The notes beneath the pieces were generated by a model. It was not told where the DNA came from and ran no database searches. It was given only the letters and a program-made list of their open reading frames with translations. From Enchytraeus crypticus (Eukaryota > Annelida > Clitellata > Enchytraeida > Enchytraeidae): a stretch of DNA of 64,000 bases. The stretch covers positions 684,001 to 748,000 of the forward strand of contig CAJHZI010000444.1 in NCBI GenBank assembly GCA_905160935.1, in the 5' to 3' direction. This document shows positions 27,485 to 37,432 of this stretch, in pieces (positions within the stretch are counted from its first letter, which is position 1; each line of letters starts with the position of its first letter). A program made the position numbers and the translations under genes.

Positions 27485-29036
27485 GTGACGATGACGATGA
27501 TGATGATGATGATGATGAGTTCTAGAGAAGGTATTTTAATTCCGTTGAATTCGAATTGTAAAATTTTATTCGATTTAGCTTTACAATGGTACCAAGCATA
27601 TGGAACTCAAACTTCAAGCCTTGATGAAGACTCGATTAGAAAATCACTATTTATAAAATTGTTTAAAAGTAAAACCCTACAAGCTTTAATATATATTTAT
27701 ATCTTTATTCGTTACAATTGAACTAGATATAGATCCATCGCACACACATAGCAATTATAACACAATCTTAATGCAATAAAATAAACTTAATTAGAGTTTT
27801 AATTTTTAATAAAAACATAAAACCTCAGCTCATATCTAAGAGGTTATTGATATAGATATTATTAAGGTTATTGAACTAGATATAGATCCATCGCACACAC
27901 ATAACAATTATAACACAATCTCAATGTAATAAAATAAACTTAATTAGAGTTTTAATTTTTAATAAAAATAGTAAAACCTCAGCTCAAATCTAAGAGGTTA
28001 TTTATATCATTAAAGCTAAATTTAACGTCTGCTAAATACACACGATGGATACAATCAAGTGATAGAATCTTCGACCTGACTTATTGTAACCACTTATTTT
28101 ATCAACTTCTTGTACCCAATTATTTTTCTAACTTATTGTACCCATTATTTTATCAACTTATTGTACCCAATTATTTGTCTAACTTATTGTACCCATTATT
28201 TTATCAACTTATTGTACCCAATTACTTTTCTAACTTATTGTACCTACTTATTTTAGCCATTTATTGCACCAATTTTCTGTATCCGCTCATTGTACTCACT
28301 TATTATTCTCACTTGTTGTACCCACTTTACGTATTGTGCCCACTATGCTAATTGCATACAATGTACTTGTACCCACTGTGCTAATTGTACCCAATGTACT
28401 TATTGAGCCATTGTACTTATTATACCCAGTGTACTTGTTTCATCCACTGTATTTATTCTACCCAGTGTACTTATGGTCCTTAATGTAGCCCTACTTGTTG
28501 TGCCCGCTAATTCAAATCTACTAAATATTTAACTTACCGTAACTCAATTCACTGGATTTTGTGGCCATTCTGTTGTCTCTACTAAAACCTAATCCATCTG
28601 CTTCCGTCCCAACTTCGGACTTCTTTCCCTCTTCCCTCGCCTCGGTTGAATATTGAAGTGGCACTCTCGCGGGAGGGGTAAAGCCCCGGGAGGATCTGGC
28701 CCCCTCAAATGTTGAAATTGTATTTCTCTGAAGAGACGCTCTTAATGTTCTAGGAGGAACAAGGTGATTGAATTTAAAAGCAGTAATTAACTTTATTTCT
28801 TCACTTCTCCATCTCTCCATCTCAGAACTTTGCGCCTTGAACCAATCTGAAGAATTAAATTGACTAGACTGGGGGTATAGAGGGGGCGGAGAAGATTTTA
28901 GGGGGCTAATTTGTTCAGTCCCCGAAGATGGGTGCGCACCGTTGATTGAGGCGGAACCAAAGTAGGTGTTTGAGGAAAGACCCGATGATATGAGATAACG
29001 ATAATCCTTGATGAAGGTATCCATGGCTTGAAGCAT
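15772..29036 (-). CDS. PRDM14: PRDM14-like PR-domain zinc-finger protein (8 coding exons)
   Basis: Spliced gene on the minus strand. Coding exons in order: 29036-28538, 20788-20657, 19921-19773, 18760-18454, 17709-17580, 17183-17057, 16510-16400, 15930-15772. All junctions are GT-AG and phase-compatible; the sum is 1,614 bp, 537 aa plus stop. Residues 1-205 are low-complexity and poorly conserved. A PR (SET-like) domain lies at about 206-320 with YGVF, a PRGTTFGPY segment, SWMTLIN, EQNL and ELLVFFG. Six zinc fingers follow (369-533); the first is C2HC (C369, C372, H385, C391). The segments [18 protein letters not shown] and [20 protein letters not shown] and the finger linkers match vertebrate PRDM14 closely, from memory. 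Family role: sequence-specific nuclear transcriptional regulator (pluripotency and germ cells in mammals, axon outgrowth in fish); its role in this animal is unknown. Human PRDM14 is similar in length (571 aa). No alternative family fits the finger array as well. Confidence 0.95.
16400..16510 (-). CDS. PRDM14: PRDM14 exon 7 (finger 4)
   Basis: A 111-bp, 37-codon exon in phase 0 on both sides: [24 protein letters not shown] and the SGEKPFK linker. The acceptor is GATTTAG and the donor AAG/GTATTT. A degenerate copy of its 5' part lies about 70 bp further upstream in the intron (see repeat at 16540-16632). Confidence 0.95.
16540..16632 (-). pseudogene. Partial duplicate of PRDM14 exon 7 and its acceptor
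   Basis: GACATTTGTATGGTCTCTCA and the following CCACTGTG repeat the acceptor half of exon 7, then AATCAATAGATCAATAAAAT repeats the intron. The gene strand reads [10 protein letters not shown] and then meets TAG, so the copy cannot be a functional alternative exon in this frame. Confidence 0.85.
16640..17045. repeat. (GATT)n / (ATCA)n simple-repeat region, PRDM14 intron 6
   Basis: ATCA runs at 16640-16700, GAAT runs at 16770-16840 and a long GATT array at 16848-17042 ending next to the exon 6 donor. Confidence 0.9.
17057..17183 (-). CDS. PRDM14: PRDM14 exon 6 (end of finger 2, finger 3)
   Basis: A 127-bp exon encoding [20 protein letters not shown] followed by finger 3 with [19 protein letters not shown]. 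Phase 2 in, phase 0 out; donor AGG/GTTAGT. The upstream intron is a CAA-rich simple repeat and the downstream intron starts in a (GATT)n array. Confidence 0.95.
17190..17535. repeat. CAA and ACATT simple repeats, PRDM14 intron 5
   Basis: CAACAACAACAAC runs at 17190-17300 (with a short LINE 3' relic at about 17274-17345) and ACATT/ACAAT repeats at 17350-17530. Confidence 0.85.
17580..17709 (-). CDS. PRDM14: PRDM14 exon 5 (zinc finger 1, start of finger 2)
   Basis: A 130-bp exon, phase 1 in and phase 2 out. It encodes [20 protein letters not shown] and the C2HC-type first finger ending in KYTRC, then RKFPCHLCS, the Cys pair of finger 2. This combination is diagnostic for PRDM14. The donor is AG/GTGAGT and the acceptor GCTGTAG. 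Confidence 0.95.
18048..18118. repeat. (CT)n / (TCTA)n microsatellite
   Basis: CTCTCTCT, then TCTATCTATTTATC, then CTCT again, in PRDM14 intron 4. Confidence 0.9.
18454..18760 (-). CDS. PRDM14: PRDM14 exon 4 (PR domain, C-terminal half)
   Basis: A 307-bp exon, phase 0 in and phase 1 out, encoding residues 261-362. It carries [26 protein letters not shown] and [12 protein letters not shown], the C-terminal half of the PR fold, followed by a Ser-rich linker to the fingers. The acceptor is TATTTCAG and the donor ACA/GTAAGA. The usual LVWYG is LVFFG here. Confidence 0.93.
18886..18970 (-). mobile_element. SINE-A copy, 5'-truncated
   Basis: Only the 3' half is present (minus-strand tail GAGGAAACTGACGTTAACAT and part of the box B region), ending at a (CT)n stretch. 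It lies in PRDM14 intron 3. Confidence 0.7.
19527..19608 (-). repeat. Interspersed repeat D 3' end, (ATT)n tail
   Basis: Minus strand: GACGTCCCTAACATCATCC, GAGGAAACGGACGTTAAAC and a TTATTATTA-type tail. Also at 42508-42577 and 51583-51645. The GAGGAAAC-GACGTTAA block is shared with SINE-A. Confidence 0.55.
19773..19921 (-). CDS. PRDM14: PRDM14 exon 3 (PR domain, N-terminal half)
   Basis: A 149-bp exon, phase 1 in and phase 0 out. It contains RRYGVF and [11 protein letters not shown], the conserved core of the N-terminal half of PR domains. The acceptor is ATAGGTTTAG before 19921 and the donor CCG/GTATAG after 19773. The stretch after FGPY is shorter and more divergent than in vertebrate PRDM14. 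Confidence 0.88.
19935..20215 (-). repeat. Interspersed repeat B with (ATC)n tail
   Basis: Minus-strand copy in PRDM14 intron 2; a 110-base (ATC/ATT)-rich run at 19947-20056 is its tail, followed by GAATCCCAGTTTAACCAGGG and the rest of the repeat. Confidence 0.65.
20515..20574. repeat. (TA)n microsatellite
   Basis: About 30 uninterrupted TA units, about 80 bp from the PRDM14 exon 2 donor. Confidence 0.95.
20657..20788 (-). CDS. PRDM14: PRDM14 exon 2 (start of PR domain)
   Basis: A 132-bp exon with phase-1 junctions on both sides, which fits exons 1 and 3. It encodes an acidic linker (GEEEAQDIK) ending in DLKDLQLPY, the leucine-proline entry motif of PR domains. The donor is G/GTTCAT at 20656; the acceptor is GACAAG before 20788. 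It is too short to be found as an isolated gene, but its frame joins both neighbours without a stop. Confidence 0.85.
20895..21137 (+). mobile_element. SINE-F copy in PRDM14 intron 1
   Basis: About 240 bp with GCGTAGGGGTAACG (A-box region), a perfect box B GGGTTCGAATCCC, then ATCTCGGACATTCACTGGAC, GTTATACGGAAAATGGTCTA and a TTTACCTTTTTT end. Shared with three other copies in the window. Confidence 0.75.
24485..24790 (-). repeat. Interspersed repeat B, long copy
   Basis: Minus-strand copy extending to GCCTAGGCACTCACTAACCG, CCTTCTACGACACGTTCAGT and AACCCGGACACAACACGG. Confidence 0.65.
25018..25225 (-). mobile_element. Same LINE family, 3' terminus with (GA)n tail
   Basis: Minus-strand translation shows [20 protein letters not shown] and [12 protein letters not shown], the very C-terminus of ORF2, leading directly into the GGACCTGCCC/AGTGCACTAAG hairpin and a (GA)n tail. 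There is almost no 3' UTR. Confidence 0.75.
27285..27520 (+). repeat. Interspersed repeat B with long (GAT)n tail
   Basis: Plus-strand copy; its tail at 27443-27519 is an almost uninterrupted (GAT)n that gives a spurious poly-Met frame. Confidence 0.65.
27719..27998. repeat. Two-copy tandem duplication, about 150 bp
   Basis: ACTAGATATAGATCCATCGC through CAGCTCATATCTAAGAGGTT occurs at 27719-27848 and again at 27870-27998 with few changes. Confidence 0.9.
28080..28480. repeat. TTATTGTACCCA-type repeat
   Basis: Units of about 29 bp such as TCAACTTATTGTACCCAATT + ATTTTTCTAAC, degenerating to the right; it ends about 60 bp from the PRDM14 exon 1 donor. Confidence 0.82.
28538..29036 (-). CDS. PRDM14: PRDM14 exon 1 (N-terminal, initiator Met)
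   Basis: Encodes residues 1-166 and the first base of codon 167. The start ATG at 29036 has a favourable GCC before it; a second in-frame ATG is four codons later. The donor at 28537 reads G/GTAAGT. The sequence is rich in Ser, Pro and charged residues and has no recognised domain, as expected for the variable N-terminus of this family. A TTTTACAG acceptor-like site at 29061 suggests that the exon begins at 29060 and is preceded by a non-coding 5' exon outside what I can identify. Confidence 0.85.
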
Positions 29037-29100
29037 GGCGATGCTTTACAACTGCAGAAGCTGTAAAATAATTGTTTTTGAATCTATTTCAGATTTGATT
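29037..29100 (-). promoter_or_regulatory. PRDM14 5' UTR with splice-acceptor-like site
   Basis: Directly upstream of the start ATG, the minus strand reads ATTATTTTACAG ending at 29061, followed by 24 bases to the ATG. This suggests that the first coding exon begins at 29060 and that transcription starts further right. No promoter motif was recognised in 29100-29700. Confidence 0.4.
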
Positions 29101-30650
29101 CTACGGAATTAATCTGTCATAAAGTAGTTTGACATGAACGCTGTTAACAAAATATTATAGTAATCTAAACCGTTTCAGTACCCTAAAAATAAACTAAAAG
29201 TACCCTAAAAATAAACTAAAAGTACCCTAAAAATAAACTTTTAAACTGAAATGTTTAAACTACCGAACTATTTATTTGGGCAATAGTTGAACAGCATTGT
29301 TATATATTACCATATATTATTTATATATAACGTATTATTATATATACAGGTATTACCATTATTACCATTATTGGTCAATAATTTAGTTGTCCGACATTAT
29401 CGTAAATTTTGTATCTAAGTTATAATTTTTGAAAAGACACTTGTGATAATACAAGTACTATACTACCTACAAATAACTCAACTACTTTAAAATATTGATC
29501 TGTAGACAAATATAAAAGCCTTTCTGCTAGATCTTTAACCAAAGTTTAAAGCGCCTAGACTGTCTAAAAAAAACTATAACTGTCAAGACTCAATTTGAAC
29601 TGTCATTAAAATTAAAGTAAACCAAATATTAATTGAATTATAATAGATAATTGTTACACCAGTAGAAGCCTAATCATATATTTAGGCGCCATCTCTCAAA
29701 TCATCACAAGTACAGAAAGCGTCGCCAGGGGCGCCGGTGTATGTTTCACCAATGCTCAAGATCAAGTGGCTTAAAGAAATCTTCTGTTACTACACACAAT
29801 CTTATCCACTCCAACACAATCTTAAATCTATTCCATTATGTGTTACTCCATCCACTGGAAATACTTCCACCCTACTACATTGCTCGTCCATGTTAACTCC
29901 ATTTACATTACTCCGGGCTGTACCTGGGACCACAATGAATCAAAGATTGAGCGTCGTTTGAAGTGGATAATCGCTAAATGAAGAAATTCTTGGTTGAACT
30001 AACTTAGAGTCAGTTAAACTGAGAGACTCTTAGAATTTAATAGAGAGTTGCATGCCATTGTTAATCTGGACAATTAAAATTCTGAGTAGCATATTATCAG
30101 ATTATCAGTATCAAAGAAGTTTTGTTGATGGCTAATTAAATTACATCAACTGGATAAGCCAATTAAATAAATACTGAAAGTTGATGTAAAGTATTAGAAG
30201 TGCAACTAAGATATTCGCATTAGCACTATAGCGAATATTTACTTGAATATCTCTCTCATAGTGCACTGCCTACTGGCAGTCCATTGCAAATAACTTTGAA
30301 AATAACGAGTCAAATAAATATTTTAATTTCTGCCGAATGGTATAAATTAGTAATCGTTCAAGTAATTTAAGTCTCATCAAACATGAATAGTGGTCACGTG
30401 TCTGTACAAGGGAGATATTTCCCGCTGTCTGTACTGAAAAATTCCTATAAGAAAGTTCATTCAAAATTCCTAAAATTGTGAAAGTTTATGTCATACAGTA
30501 ACCTAAGAGTAATTGACAGAAAGCTTTGTCAGATCAACCTTTCATAAGAAGCTGCTCGTATAAAAATCGGCTGGTAGAAGTCGTATGATATATGCGGGAT
30601 GATTATATGGCATATTATCAGTGGCATGATATTATTGGCATGATATAAGT
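29100..30650. other. Upstream region of PRDM14, no gene seen
   Basis: Three ACCCTAAAAATAAACTAAAAGT units at 29180-29240 and a LINE-type hairpin end (TAGTGCACTGCCTACTGGCA) at 30258-30285. No promoter was defined. Confidence 0.45.
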
Positions 30651-30659
30651 GGCATGGTA

Positions 30660-30850
30660 TAAGTTGCTTGATATAATATCCTGAGATGTATCAATGATCT
30701 CATGTACTCCAATCTCTAGAGATCCTGAGGTGGATCAAAGATTTCATGGACTCCAATTCCTGGAAATCCTGAGGTGGAGCAAAGATCTCATGGTCACCAA
30801 TTCCTGAAAATCCTGAGGTGGATCAAAGGTCTCACGGACTCCAATCCATG
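30660..30850. repeat. About 46-bp tandem repeat
   Basis: Four units of TCCTGAGGTGGATCAAAGAT + CTCATGGACTCCAATTCCTG + GAAA. Confidence 0.85.
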
Positions 30851-30972
30851 ATTGGTCTAAAGTAAAGAGATTCAGAGAAATGTCTCTAAAGTATAAAGGG
30901 CCTGTTATAATTACATTGGCTAAAAGTTTAAAATAAAGTGTCATTAAAGTGATAGATATCATAATGAATGAT

Positions 30973-31081
30973 AAAAGCTGGTAAAACCAAGGATAACGTC
31001 AATTTCATCACTCGAAAGCGATGTCAGTGACGGGAGAGCCCAGAATTTGAGCCCCGCACGTAAACTGATCCGCGGTCGAAT
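30973..31081 (-). mobile_element. SINE-A copy, 5'-truncated
   Basis: Minus-strand copy covering the tail, box B-like region and part of the tRNA-like head; it stops at CGACCGCGGATC. Confidence 0.72.
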
Positions 31082-31564
31082 CTACAACATATATTCACTA
31101 TATTCTATATTGATCACTATTCTCTGCGGTTTACCCTGAAGTGGTATTCCGTATCTTAATTATACGTGTAATTTTAGTGCGGAGCATATTTTGTACTTCA
31201 AGGTTCTATTAATGGTTGTAATTATGAGGAATAATTCAATGGCCGTTAAATAAACATCGACGGCCGAGCATGGCATTCCACTCGTCATTGTTAATCTCGA
31301 CATGCTATGTGTGTTTCTTGTTAATTAAAATTAAATGCTTTTATTTGTTCTTCTATTCTACTATTGTATTACAGTACCGTACAATTTACACACCGGTCCA
31401 TTGCAATATGTTCTGTATTCTCCTTTGTAGATAGGAAGATCAATTCGAGATAGTTAATTTGGTAGACTTACAACTTTTTTACTTCGAGAAACATTACAAG
31501 TATCGGCGAATGCTAAATAGTCACAATTAGATGCTATTTACACATGTTTAATATACACGTAGAC

Positions 31565-32590
<1,026 letters not shown>

Positions 32591-32999
32591 ATACAACAAA
32601 AAGTATGGTCTCAGTCAGCGTCAATTTTACCAATGTTTAATAAATTGATATTTATAATTATATTATAAATATTTAATATAAGTTTATAGGCATATTTTAC
32701 AGTGTGGTGCGCAATGATATAATATAAACATAGTTTTTCTTTTCCTAATATCTATGCAAAAAATAAAGGCTTAAATTAAATCAACTACACTGGTTCTGGA
32801 AACTTCACAAACATTACTAGTTTCAAGTTAATTTCCCTGTCTTCACAAACATTACTAGTTTCAAGTTATTTTCCCTGTCTTGCGTCCAGCCAACTGGCAT
32901 GTCCAAGGCTCATATTCCTATTCACAGTCCGCTTTCGTGCTCAGTATAAGCACTCCATTGACCTGCAAGTTTACAACTTCATAAGAGATATTCTTTTCA

Positions 33000-33290
33000 T
33001 CATCATCGTCATCTTCCCTTGAATCCCAGTTTAACCAGGGTCAGTATACGAGTAGACTGTCTCAAATCCTCTCTGTCCTACACCACACCATCAGTCAATC
33101 CCCTATTTGAGACTTTTCGATTCGTTAAATTTTGTATAAATTTCTGGAGCCTTGGCGCTCATCAACCGAATGTCCTTTCTGACGTTGGTTTGGATCTTAG
33201 TGCTCTAGTCGCCTTCTGCGACACGTGCAGTCACTAGTTGGTAAATTTTTCAAACAACCTGGAGACAACACGAAGATAAGATATATTCTT
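33000..33290 (-). repeat. Interspersed repeat B, long copy
   Basis: Minus-strand copy beginning with (ATC)n and running through GTCCTTTCTGACGTTGGTTT and CTTCTGCGACACGTGCAGTC. Confidence 0.65.
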
Positions 33291-34014
33291 TTACAAAACC
33301 TTACAGTAACTTTCCTCAATATTTGCTTAGTCGCCTCTTACGGGACTTGCATTTGATGGTTGGACTATGTTTTTATGACACTCTTCACGGTTATAACTCA
33401 TATACACATAGATTTACCAAACGATTTATCTCAGTGAACAATTAAGGTTTAGATTTAGCAGTCAGCTACGTTCTCAAACTAAACTAAACTGAACCTGCCT
33501 AGGTTTTATATATAATCAGATTACAAAGCCAGTGGCACCGCTTTATTAATAGACCAACTTATGACAAAAATGATTACATAACGATATGGTTAACGAAGAT
33601 CACTACTAATGTTAGCACTGTCACCTATGTCACAGTTCTCTATAGATATGGGCGGAGTCACATTGGCTCAAGAAAAGTCGAAGACATACTGAGTTTCAAG
33701 TTATAAATATTTGAGACAACATGCTTTGCTGAATTAATCTGAGAGACGTGTTTTATAGAATAGAATTATGCTATAAAATTAGAAATAAGAAATTGATGGA
33801 AAGTTTGCTTATCATGTTATAATTCTCAAACGTCAAATAATGCGAAACTTGGCCGGTCTTTAAGGAAAAAGCTTTGATTGACGATGCAGTCTTTTGTCGT
33901 CGTCACGCCATTCTAGAGAAAGCAGCCAATAGATGCAGCCAAGTAAAGACTAGAAGATGAGTTCAAAACAGTCCAATCAAAGCCTCAAGTTTTATTGTAT
34001 ATATATATAAATAA

Positions 34015-34018
34015 ATAA

Positions 34019-34053
<35 letters not shown>

Positions 34054-34065
34054 ATAAAACTTGAG

Positions 34066-34135
<70 letters not shown>

Positions 34136-34162
34136 CTTATATACGTATTATATATATATATA

Positions 34163-34200
<38 letters not shown>
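34015..34200. repeat. (TA)n cluster with AACTTGAGG repeat
   Basis: Several (TA)n arrays; a SINE-A copy begins at their right end. Confidence 0.9.
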
Positions 34201-34202
<2 letters not shown>

Positions 34203-34316
34203 CGGCTGGAGCCAGTGGCGATGCCGGCAAGATATTCGACTGCGGATCAGTATATGCGGGGCTTTCAAATCCTGGGCTTTCGAGTGAGGAAACTGACGTT
34301 AACATTAGTTTTTAGT
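34203..34316 (+). mobile_element. SINE-A copy with internal deletion, abutting (TA)n
   Basis: Head GGCTGGAGCCAGTGGCGATG, box B TTTCAAATCC; the GTCACTGACATCG segment is deleted between head and tail. It begins exactly where a (TA)n array ends. Confidence 0.75.
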
Positions 34317-34349
34317 AAACAAACAACATAATAAATTCAGCTCGTGGAT

Positions 34350-34575
34350 TGGACTAGCTGTATACGTTACAGTTGGATTACGATTTGGATGGAAGGCAAC
34401 GGGAATCCACCTCAGAAGCTAAACTTTTCCCAAGCTATAGGCTACATAATTTATGGATAAGGCATAGACTTTGTGAAAGGATTAACTTGTTGATCTAAGG
34501 AGTGCTCTAATGGAGCGAGAAAGCAGACTTTGAGTATTAATATGTACCTTGAACCTGCCACTTGACTGTGCACTG
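34350..34575 (+). repeat. Interspersed repeat C with hairpin 3' end and (GA)n tail
   Basis: GGAAGGCAACGGGAATCCAC, CCCAAGCTATAGGCTACATA, TTAACTTGTTGATCTAAGGA, TGTACCTTGAACCTGCCACT, then a (GA)n tail at 34575-34632. The same order recurs at 41090-41295. Confidence 0.65.
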
Positions 34576-34632
34576 AAGAGAGGGAGAGAGAGAGATATAA
34601 AGAGAGAGAGAGCGAGAGAAAGAGAGAGAGAG
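34575..34632. repeat. (GA)n microsatellite, tail of repeat C
   Basis: GA run with interruptions directly after the hairpin end of repeat C. Confidence 0.85.
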
Positions 34633-34769
34633 GATGTAGAGAGGGAGGAGTGGATGTAAGAATGACACAAGTGTAATGGGATTAGCTGGACACGAGTTGT
34701 TCCGATGTTCAGTTTCACCGGGGTAGGGGAGGGGTGTAGGGGATAGGGGGAGACATGCGGCCACAATGT

Positions 34770-35232
34770 TTTGCACAGGTGAGGAAGAGGTGGGTGAGGA
34801 AACATCGAGGGGAACATTGAGGGAACATTGAGGAGAACATTGAGGGAACATTAAGGGGAACATTCAGGGGAACATTGAGGGAACATTGAGGTGACATTCA
34901 GGGGAACATTGAGGGAACATTAAGGGGCATATTGAGGGGAACAATGAGGGAACATTGAGGTAACATTGAGGGGAACATTGAGGGGAACATTGAGGTGACA
35001 TTGAGGGGAACATTGAGGGGTACATTGAGGGAACATTGAAAGAACATTGAGGGGAACATTAAGGGGAACATTGAGGAGAACATTGAGGGAACATTGAGGT
35101 GACATTGAGGGGAACACTAAAGGGAACATTGAGGGGAACATTGAGAGGAACATTGAGGGGACCACTGAAGGGAACATTGAGGGGAATATTGAGGGAACAT
35201 TGCGGGAACACTGAGTGGAAGATTGAGGGTAA
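34770..35232. repeat. GGGGAACATTGAG minisatellite
   Basis: About 30 units of 11-15 bp (GGGGAACATTGAG, GGAACATTGAG, GTGACATTGAG). The Asn-Val-Pro/Met-Phe-Pro frames on the minus strand are artefacts of this array. Confidence 0.9.
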
Positions 35233-35309
35233 ACGAACTGCTGTATTTTAATAATATATAATATATAATGTATGTATAATAATAATACTAATTAATGTAT
35301 ATCGTAATA

Positions 35310-35465
35310 ATAATAACTACAATCAGAGTGCTACTGTCGTCAATGACAACATCGAGCATTATTGAGCCAAATACCAGACGACGAGCAAAAAGAAGGTCCA
35401 AAACGATGCAAATTCTAAAATCCAAAAATTAGTCCAAAGATAGTCCAACGATAAAGATAAAGGTA
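35310..35465 (-). mobile_element. L2/CR1-like LINE 3' end fragment
   Basis: Minus-strand copy of the shared 3' region (AGAGTGCTACTGTCGTCAAT, then CATCGAGCATTATTGAGCC) with an AATAAT tail on its left. No coding sequence is recognisable. Confidence 0.6.
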
Positions 35466-35564
35466 AATATATTCGGTCCTTTAATTACGCCTCGTTATAA
35501 TCAACAGGGCTGCCCCAAGGTCCTGTTGCATTGGCCTACTGGAAGCAAATGAGAAAATTTTAAA

Positions 35565-35663
35565 CGTAATATTTCAAAAGAAATAAGGAGTGTTCTTATG
35601 GAGCGATAAGGCAGACTATGAGTATGAATATGTACCTTGAACCTGCCACTAAGCAGTGCATTT

Positions 35664-35695
<32 letters not shown>
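35565..35695 (+). repeat. Interspersed repeat C, 3' part with (GA)n tail
   Basis: GGAGTGTTCTTATGGAGCGA, TATGTACCTTGAACCTGCCA, CTAAGCAGTGCATTTAAGAG and (GA)n to 35695. Confidence 0.6.
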
Positions 35696-35697
<2 letters not shown>

Positions 35698-35954
35698 TAT
35701 CAAAATTACAGTAAGCTAAATATTTCAATGAAGGTGTAAAATTTTAGAAACGGATGAATGGCTGCATCAATCATAAGATAAATAAAATATAATGTATTGT
35801 AAAACATTGTGTGACTAGCATTACACCCAGTGCATTCAGTATACCAAATGCAAGTTAATAGGAAACTACGTGGATTTAGTAATATTGTTAAGCCATATTA
35901 ATCATAATAACGCTTTACAATAATCAAATACTGTTATTGTGAAGTAGAATAATT

Positions 35955-36163
35955 TATTAGGCAGTTGGAGGCCTATCTTTTCCATCTCTCTTTTCCATCC
36001 AGTATCCATGAGTTGCGACCTGTGCCTAAACCTCCTTTTTTAACTCCCTTTACTTTGGACTTATTTTATAGATTTTTGAACCGTTTTTTAGATCTCTTTG
36101 CTCGCTGGCTTGATTTTGTCTCAATTGTGCTCGATGTTGTCATCGATGACTGTAGCACTCTAA

Positions 36164-36262
<99 letters not shown>
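35955..36262 (+). mobile_element. L2/CR1-like LINE 3' end with long (ATT)n tail
   Basis: Starts with the ORF2 C-terminus ([16 protein letters not shown]), continues through the shared 3' region with the palindrome GTCATCGATGAC, and ends in about 33 units of ATT at 36162-36261. The tail is unusually long and uniform, which suggests recent expansion or a young insertion. Confidence 0.75.
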
Positions 36263-36504
36263 GTTGCCAATTTTCAACATTATCGCGTGAATATTAGTTT
36301 TATTATTAAACATCTTTCTGTTCACCAGGTGTCGCCACAGTAAACTAAACGCAATATATTCCATGCTGCTTGTTATTCCTGTCACACACAAATCTTATTA
36401 GCGCCCCTTCCAGTTACGACATGCTTTCCACGCACTCGCTGAAGGACGCCTAACTTCCGGCAGGAGAGTCCAAAGCTTCTCCAGTTAGTAACGAGTCTAA
36501 TGAC

Positions 36505-36785
36505 ATGGAGAGAGATAGAGAGAGAGAGAGAGAGAGAAAGAGAAAGAGAGATATATGTTTGTTAAATCCAAACACAGCATATAACATACAAACTGAAAAC
36601 AAGCAAACGGAAATAGTCAAATTGAACAGAAAGCAAAATAATATAAAATAAAATTTGAAAAAGAGTAATATAACATCAATAAAGGAGTATCTGCCTGAGT
36701 GAGTGAGGAGTATGGAGTACCGCGGAGTCAGGACTATTGATTGATTGACTGATTGATTGATTGACTGATTGATTGATTGATTAGC
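36505..36785. repeat. (GA)n and (GATT)n microsatellites
   Basis: (GA)n at 36507-36552 and GATT/GACT units at 36735-36783. Confidence 0.88.
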
Positions 36786-36956
36786 TACACTTCCTCTCAC
36801 ACTACTCTAATCTCGCTAGGCACGAGAGACGGTCGTAACGTTTAACCGACGAGGCAACAGGCTGTCAGTGAGGTAGAGGGATTAAACAGATGGACGCAGA
36901 AATGTACCGGATCTGTTGGATTAAACTAATTACATCCCATTAGGCGTGTGCAACCC

Positions 36957-36972
36957 ATTGCGCATGCGCAAT
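36957..36972. promoter_or_regulatory. NRF1-type palindrome, unassigned
   Basis: ATTGCGCATGCGCAAT is a perfect 16-bp palindrome containing the NRF1 consensus. No gene was identified next to it, so it may be a promoter of an unseen gene or chance. Confidence 0.35.
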
Positions 36973-37059
36973 GGAGCAATCTTCACAGTCGGTTTAGTGT
37001 CCTTTTCATTTCCTCTATTTCATGTATTAAATAGAGCAGGATGGCAAACTGAATCGTTA

Positions 37060-37432
37060 AGAATTAAGAATTTAAATTATTGCGAATTTAAATTATTAAT
37101 AATTTAAATTATTGCGAATTTAAATTATTAATAATTTAAATTATTGCGAATTTAAATTATTAATAATTTAAATTATTGCGAATTTAAATTATTAATAATT
37201 TAAATTATTAATAATTTAAATTATTGCGAATTTAAATTATTAATAATTGAAATTATTAAGAATTTAAAGTATTAAGAATTTAAATTATTAAGAATTGAAA
37301 TTATTAAGAATTGAAATTATTAAGAATTGAAATTATTAAGAATTGAAATTATTAAGAATTGAAATTATTAAGAATTGAAATTATTAATAATTTAAATTAT
37401 TAATAATTTAAATTATTAATAATTTAAAGTGA
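37060..37432. repeat. A/T palindromic satellite
   Basis: Units of AATTTAAATTATTAATAATT and AATTTAAATTATTGCG, then AAGAATTGAAATTATT, nearly free of G and C. The units are themselves palindromic (AATTTAAATT). Confidence 0.9.

Larger units (their letters stand above)
21140..28530. other. PRDM14 intron 1: repeats, no gene seen
   Basis: Contains (GA)n at 22312-22370, (TA)n at 22755-22799, a cluster of (TA)n arrays at 23525-23970, a 14-bp AAATACATAACAAC repeat at 24052-24134, (GA)n at 26537-26645, repeat B copies, a LINE 3' end, a tandem duplication at 27719-27998 and a TTATTGTACCCA-type repeat at 28080-28480. 22380-22640 is GC-richer than its surroundings and may be regulatory, but I recognise no motif set. 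25260-26440 shows nothing identifiable. Confidence 0.6.

Noticed and set aside
27443..27721. Poly-methionine frame
   Set aside because: It is the (GAT)n tail of repeat B read in frame.
28136..28488. Plus-strand frames rich in LYPLFYQL
   Set aside because: They are readings of the TTATTGTACCCA tandem repeat.
34482..35177. Asn-Val-Pro and Met-Phe-Pro repeat proteins on the minus strand
   Set aside because: Translation of the GGGGAACATTGAG minisatellite.
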